In this document: positions 5,556 to 8,923 of the stretch, piece by piece
Numbering within the stretch: the stretch's first letter is position 1
How the letters are laid out: each line of letters starts with the position of its first letter
NCBI GenBank assembly: GCA_030621535.1
Contig: JAUXHM010000037.1
Span: 1 to 8,923 of the forward strand
Source: Candidatus Methanophagales archaeon
Lineage (GTDB): Archaea; Halobacteriota; Syntropharchaeia; Alkanophagales; Methanospirareceae
Direction of reading: 5' to 3'
DNA: 8,923 nucleotides
Notes under the pieces: model-generated
The model's input: the letters and a program-made list of their open reading frames with translations, nothing else
The model's database searches: none
What the model was told of the DNA's origin: nothing
Translations under genes and position numbers: made by a program

Positions 5556-6705
5556 GTGGTCTTATCGAATTGGCAGTATCGGTGGTATACCTATAAAGCT
5601 GCACCTCTCATTTCTTATAATACTACTAATTTTTATCTGGATATTTGCAGTTAACGATTTTAGAATTAAAACCCTTGGCATAATTATCGGTTTTGGTGGC
5701 ATGAATATTTCAACATGGCTGAAATACCTGTTGGGCTCCATTGCGTCTGTTCTTTTTTTCGCCACTCTGCTCTTTCACGAGCTCAGTCACTCATTCGTGG
5801 CAAGGCGCTATGGGACAAAAATACTGAGCATCACCCTGTTCGTACTCGGTGGCGTGGCACAGATGGAAGAGATACCCAAAGAGCCACGAAAGGAAGCAAA
5901 CGTTTCGGCTGCTGGCCCCGCCTTCAGCCTGAGTATCGGCGCCCTTGCCTATGCTATTTACTACATCTTTGGTCCGGTAAGCCTGACTGCACCCGGAGCG
6001 ACGTTCAGGGATGCTGCTCTCATAGTCGTGGGTATAATCGCATTTTACAATGTGCTACTTGGTCTCTTCAATCTTATTCCGGCTTTTCCCATGGATGGAG
6101 GCAGGATATTGCGTGCTCTGTTTGCTACGCGGATGTCATATATAGATGCGACTAAGAAGGCAGTTGCAGTGGGTGAGAGCTTTGCATTTGCCATGGGGAT
6201 TTTCGGGTTACTAACATTGAACGTGGGAGGACTATGGTTAATATTCATAGCCATCTTCATCTACTTTGGTGCTTCGGCGGAGGAGAAGGCAACGATTATT
6301 TCGGTCACTCTGGAAGGCGTTAAGGCCAGGGATGTTATGACCGCAGTCCCGAATGTTGTCTATGTGCCTCCTGACATGACGCTCAATCAGTTGGTAGATG
6401 TAATGTTTAGAACCAAACACATAGGCTATCCGGTGCAAGAAGAACAGAGTTCTCCGGTACTTGGAGTGATAACCTTTGGAGACGTCCGACAGATACCTGC
6501 CTCGAAGCGAGACACCACCAGGGTCGAGGAGGTTATGAAAAGAGAGATAGTCACAATCGGGCCGGATGCGAATGCCTCCGATGCCCTTAAATCAATGTCC
6601 ATCAAAAACATAGGTCGCTTGATTGTTATGGCGGATGGACAGATGGTAGGCATCATCTCCAGAACTGACCTCATGCGAGCAGTACAGTTCCGAGGCAAAG
6701 AATAG
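5551..6705 (+). CDS. Site-2-protease-type membrane metalloprotease with two CBS domains (384 aa)
   Basis: This is an intramembrane zinc protease of the M50/SpoIVFB-like group, with C-terminal CBS domains that usually bind adenine nucleotides and may gate activity by energy state. N-terminal MKWSYRIGSIGGIPIKLH is typical of the family and fixes the start. HELSH (76-80) gives two zinc ligands and the catalytic glutamate E77; NLIPAFPMDGG (174-184) gives the third ligand D182. About six hydrophobic segments span residues 19-245. CBS1 covers about 255-312 (VKARDVMTAV to GVITFGDV). CBS2 covers about 318-380 (VEEVMKREIVTIGPDA to GIISRTDLMRA). AAAGGA lies almost against the ATG, an unusually tight spacing. 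The upstream 200 bp is a dead CoA-ligase fragment, so its own promoter must lie in that debris or farther back. The substrate is unknown; all catalytic residues are present. Confidence 0.94.
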   Translation: MKWSYRIGSIGGIPIKLHLSFLIILLIFIWIFAVNDFRIKTLGIIIGFGGMNISTWLKYLLGSIASVLFFATLLFHELSHSFVARRYGTKILSITLFVLGGVAQMEEIPKEPRKEANVSAAGPAFSLSIGALAYAIYYIFGPVSLTAPGATFRDAALIVVGIIAFYNVLLGLFNLIPAFPMDGGRILRALFATRMSYIDATKKAVAVGESFAFAMGIFGLLTLNVGGLWLIFIAIFIYFGASAEEKATIISVTLEGVKARDVMTAVPNVVYVPPDMTLNQLVDVMFRTKHIGYPVQEEQSSPVLGVITFGDVRQIPASKRDTTRVEEVMKREIVTIGPDANASDALKSMSIKNIGRLIVMADGQMVGIISRTDLMRAVQFRGKE

Positions 6706-6724
6706 AGAAAATCACAGACATAGA

Positions 6725-6732
6725 TTTATTAA
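6725..6732 (+). promoter_or_regulatory. Possible TATA box for the CLC gene
   Basis: TTTATTAA lies about 53 bp before the GTG start within the 79-bp gap after the protease gene. If used, transcription would begin near 6755-6760. Alternatively the CLC gene is read through from the protease gene, since no terminator is seen between them. Confidence 0.3.
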
Positions 6733-6784
6733 GAGAAAGGGCAGGGGGTAATAGAGAGATTTTTCAAACGGGAAGCGATAAAAA

Positions 6785-8656
6785 GTGGCAGGAGAGATAA
6801 GATATTTTGGGACATGGGCTAAACAGACCTTCTATTATGCAATCACGGGTGTTTTAGTTGGTCTTGCCATCGCAGGCTTTTTTTTTGCTTTAAATTTCTT
6901 CGCCCCTCTGTTCTTAGAATTCCTCGGCGGTTACTATCCACCATCACCGGAAAATGAACCGCATTTCTTCGCTTTCACCCCTCTCTTAGGGGATGCCTTC
7001 GCCAATCCATTTTTATTGATTCTGTTAGCCCTTATTCCAGCGTTGGGAGGTTTGATATGCGGGCTAATAAAATATAAACTCCTTCCGCTTGATAAGCCCG
7101 AACTGCACGAGACCGATGTTTTCATAGATGGTTTTCATAACGAAAAGGGAGTAATAAAAGGCAAGACCGGTTTAGTGAGAGGAATATGCTCAGTGCTGAC
7201 GATTAGCTCAGGCGGGAGTGCGGGAAGAGAAGGACCGAGTGCAATGGTAGGTGCGACAGTGGGTTCGGTTTTCAGCAGATTTTCTAAATTAGAGGAGAGA
7301 GAAAGAAGGAAGATAGTATCGGCGGCGGCGGGAGCGGGAATAGCAGCAATTTTCAAATCGCCGCTTGGTGGTGCTTTCTTTGGTATTGAAACTTTGTACA
7401 AGCGAGATATGGAAATAGAGGCACTGGTTCCCGCGATAATTTGTTCTATCACGGCTTACATCGTCTCCAGTTCCTTCTTAGGACTGGGGCACCTTTATGA
7501 AATAGGAGAATATGACATTGCAGCCCTTTTAAAACCTTTTTCGTTACTTCTGTTCCTTGTTCTTGGAATAGCATGCGTTCCTTTTGTTATTGCATTTGCC
7601 AAACTGCTGGAGATATCAAGGTCGTTTTTCTTCGGGAAACTGAAGATTCCTGACTATCTCAAACCAGGAATAGGCGGACTTATGCTTGGTATCCTGTTCA
7701 TCATCGGTTATCTCATCGTTAATCCACGACATGAGGTAGAAAAGGGAATAGAAATAGCGAGCGGAATATTTGGTGGTGGGTATGGATTTATACAATTAAC
7801 ATTTTATGGCGAGCTTACATTGAGCGTTTTAGCGTTCATTGCAGTTGCAAAAATCGTAGCAACTGCTTTAACCTTAGGGTCTGGAGGTAGCGGAGGCTCA
7901 TTTATACCCTCTTTAACCATGGGTGCGGCTTTAGGAGGAGCAATAGGACAAATCCTCAGCTTTTTTTTCCCCGAAACGGTAGGGAACCCGTGGATATTTT
8001 CACTTATTGGCGCAGCAGCTTTCTTCGGTGCTGCTGCTAATGCACCGCTTACCGCGCTTTTCATCGTTTGTGAAATCTCTGGTTCTTATACGCTGTTCGT
8101 TCCAGCTTTACTTGCTATAATCCCTGCTTATTCTCTGGTAGGGAAATGGACAATTTATCCAGAGCAATATGAGGTAAGGAAAGAATCACCAGCACATAGA
8201 AGGGAATTCATGGTGGATATACTGGAAGGCATAAAAGTGAAGGACGCCTATATGAAGGACGTACTCACTATTCCTGCAGATAAGACGGTGAAAGAAGGTC
8301 TTTATTTTGCCGAGAAGGCGGGGCATATGACTTACCCGGTGGTTGATAAGGACGGGAAGATGGTCGGCATAACGACCATAATGGCGTTAGAAAAGCAAAG
8401 GGAGGAAGGAGCGGATTACAGGAAGATAGGGTTGATATGCGTAAAGGAGCAAGATGTAATCGTGGCATATCCGGATGAGTTTCTGGAGGACGTTCTGCAT
8501 AAGATGGACACGTACAATGTAGGGCGATTGCCGGTAATGAAAAAAGAGCGTGAAGAAGGGAAAGTTTCGGAAGAGTTGGTCGGCATAATAAGCAGGTCAG
8601 ATATAATAAGGGAGCACTGCCGCAGGTGGTCACGTATTAAGGGGGCGTCTTCTTAA
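6785..8656 (+). CDS. CLC-family chloride channel or Cl-/H+ exchanger with two CBS domains (623 aa)
   Basis: CLC proteins are homodimeric membrane proteins, each subunit holding its own Cl- pathway. The membrane part (about 15-465) contains SSGGSAGREGPSAMVGA (141-157) with the selectivity motif GREGP (147-151) and gating glutamate E149; FKSPLGGAFFGIE (190-202); and GSGGSGGSFIP (365-375), the second filter segment. The inner proton glutamate of exchangers (E203 in the E. coli protein) is threonine here (T203), so exchange or channel behaviour cannot be told from sequence. The C-terminus has CBS1 (about 485-545) and CBS2 (about 555-615, with a charged insert near KKEREEGKVSEEL and ending GIISRSDIIRE), a likely nucleotide-responsive regulator. 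The start is GTG 6785: an in-frame stop at 6779-6781 excludes anything longer, and no ATG follows early. The ribosome binding site is weak (GGGAAG, 6770-6775). It follows the CBS-protease by 79 bp and may be co-transcribed. Confidence 0.95.
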   Translation: MAGEIRYFGTWAKQTFYYAITGVLVGLAIAGFFFALNFFAPLFLEFLGGYYPPSPENEPHFFAFTPLLGDAFANPFLLILLALIPALGGLICGLIKYKLLPLDKPELHETDVFIDGFHNEKGVIKGKTGLVRGICSVLTISSGGSAGREGPSAMVGATVGSVFSRFSKLEERERRKIVSAAAGAGIAAIFKSPLGGAFFGIETLYKRDMEIEALVPAIICSITAYIVSSSFLGLGHLYEIGEYDIAALLKPFSLLLFLVLGIACVPFVIAFAKLLEISRSFFFGKLKIPDYLKPGIGGLMLGILFIIGYLIVNPRHEVEKGIEIASGIFGGGYGFIQLTFYGELTLSVLAFIAVAKIVATALTLGSGGSGGSFIPSLTMGAALGGAIGQILSFFFPETVGNPWIFSLIGAAAFFGAAANAPLTALFIVCEISGSYTLFVPALLAIIPAYSLVGKWTIYPEQYEVRKESPAHRREFMVDILEGIKVKDAYMKDVLTIPADKTVKEGLYFAEKAGHMTYPVVDKDGKMVGITTIMALEKQREEGADYRKIGLICVKEQDVIVAYPDEFLEDVLHKMDTYNVGRLPVMKKEREEGKVSEELVGIISRSDIIREHCRRWSRIKGASS

Positions 8657-8696
8657 GCGGCACAGTCGAATTTTCCAGTGAAATTGCTAAATCCTT

Positions 8697-8804
8697 AAAT
8701 TTCACCGCAGAGCACACGGAGAACGCAGAGGCACCAGAAAGCCTAAACAATGGTTGAAACCGTCTTAAAACTCTGTGGTCTCTGCGCTCTCGGCGGTGAT
8801 AAAT
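8697..8804. repeat. CACCGCAGAG-type inverted-repeat element (copy 2)
   Basis: The left arm, AAATTTCACCGCAGAG at 8697-8712 continuing as CACACGGAGAACGCAGAGG, faces a right arm (8771-8804). Read on the minus strand that arm is ATTTATCACCGCCGAGAG, then CGCAGAGACCACAGAG. The arms are imperfect; a 39-bp loop separates them. The left arm is related to the right arm of the 1395-1550 element. No coding sequence is visible. It follows the CLC stop by 40 bp and could fold in RNA as that gene's 3' end. It ends a few bases from the group II intron tail. Confidence 0.7.
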
Positions 8805-8814
8805 CGCAGATTAA

Positions 8815-8839
8815 GAATAGGGCGATTGCTCGCCCATTC
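8815..8839 (-). ncRNA. Domain VI-like hairpin of the group II intron
   Basis: On the minus strand GAAT-GGGCGA (8839-8830) pairs with TCGCCC (8825-8820) and ATTC (8818-8815) around a GCAA loop, leaving one unpaired residue at 8819 on the 3' side. Domain VI normally carries a bulged branch-point A on its 3' strand. Here the unpaired base is U in the simplest fold, or the neighbouring A if U faces U, so the branch point is not settled. Confidence 0.65.
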
Positions 8840-8847
8840 TCATCTCA

Positions 8848-8881
8848 GAACGGTACGTGAAAGTTTCCCCTCATACCGCTC
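8848..8881 (-). ncRNA. Group II intron domain V (catalytic core)
   Basis: The 34-nt RNA folds as the classic domain V. Lower stem: GAGCGGUA (8881-8874) pairs fully with UACCGUUC (8855-8848), counting one G-U. Then a 2-nt CG bulge on the 3' strand (8857-8856). Upper stem: UGAGGG with CUUUCA (two G-U pairs). The cap is a GAAA tetraloop. The catalytic triad AGC is at 8880-8878. Size, triad, bulge and tetraloop all match the family, so the identification is firm. Confidence 0.93.
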
Positions 8882-8923
8882 AAGCATTTCATAACCCTTT
8901 CTGTATCGGGCAGCAGTTTGGTT

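Larger units (their letters stand above)
8810..8923 (-). mobile_element. 3' tail of a group II intron, rest beyond the window
   Basis: Read leftward from the window end, the sequence gives the end of domain IV (no reverse transcriptase codons recognised in the 42 bases available), a complete domain V (8848-8881), a short joiner, a domain VI-like hairpin (8815-8839) and a probable 3' intron end near 8810 at an AU. Group II introns are self-splicing retroelements that move by target-primed reverse transcription. The intron is cut by the window edge, so its class, its encoded reverse transcriptase and its 5' boundary cannot be seen. The exact 3' splice site is uncertain by several bases. Confidence 0.85.

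Noticed and set aside
5715..6155. Plus-strand 146-codon ORF
   Set aside because: It is an alternate frame of the protease gene, whose HELSH and DGG motifs are in the real frame.
8268..8633. Minus-strand 121-codon ORF
   Set aside because: It is a shadow of the CLC CBS domains, with a proline/leucine/serine-rich composition typical of antisense reading.

Overview
The window reads as archaeal chromosome. Evidence: a family-4 (Fe-S) uracil-DNA glycosylase, a TtuA-type tRNA thiolase, archaeal-looking CorA, MscS, site-2 protease and CLC proteins, a good TATA box with a short leader at 3669-3715, and AT-rich intergenic DNA with dispersed palindromic repeats of the CACCGCAGAG type. Such repeats recall Euryarchaeota/Halobacteriota of the methanogen and ANME kind. 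That last placement is inference and weak.

Left part (1-2478). A uracil-DNA glycosylase runs off the left edge on the minus strand. A palindromic repeat (598-779) separates it from a plus-strand HD-domain phosphohydrolase. A convergent minus-strand PP-loop tRNA 2-thiolation enzyme follows. Between the last two lies a second inverted-repeat element whose loop carries eight 8-bp tandem units. One arm of this element has become the 3' end of the thiolase gene, so about 18 C-terminal residues and the stop codon are repeat-derived.

Middle part (2590-5555). CorA (Mg2+/divalent cation channel) is followed by a terminator-like oligo-T. Next come a strong archaeal promoter, an unrecognised 33-codon ORF and an MscS channel gene whose ribosome binding site overlaps the end of that ORF. 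Downstream is a scrap yard. A minus-strand MarC-family membrane protein has lost its N-terminus and is frameshifted by a 4-bp tandem duplication. Beside it lies a short, internally deleted remnant of an ADP-forming acyl-CoA synthetase that runs into the start codon of the next gene.

Right part (5551-8923). A site-2-protease-type metalloprotease with two CBS domains and a CLC chloride channel/transporter with two CBS domains lie in tandem. After the CLC gene comes a third CACCGCAGAG palindrome. Immediately beyond it, on the minus strand, is the 3' tail of a group II intron: a textbook domain V with AGC triad, 2-nt bulge and GAAA tetraloop, then a domain VI-like hairpin. The rest of the intron lies outside the window.

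The intact genes from 2590 to 8656 (CorA, MscS, CBS-protease, CBS-CLC) are all plus strand and share an ion/osmotic/membrane theme. They have separate promoters or gaps, so they form a neighbourhood rather than a proven operon. I did not find a convincing new multi-gene system. The notable items are the group II intron end, gene decay around MarC and the CoA-ligase remnant, capture of a gene end by a repeat, loss of an expected Fe-S cysteine in the thiolase, and the small ORF ahead of mscS.
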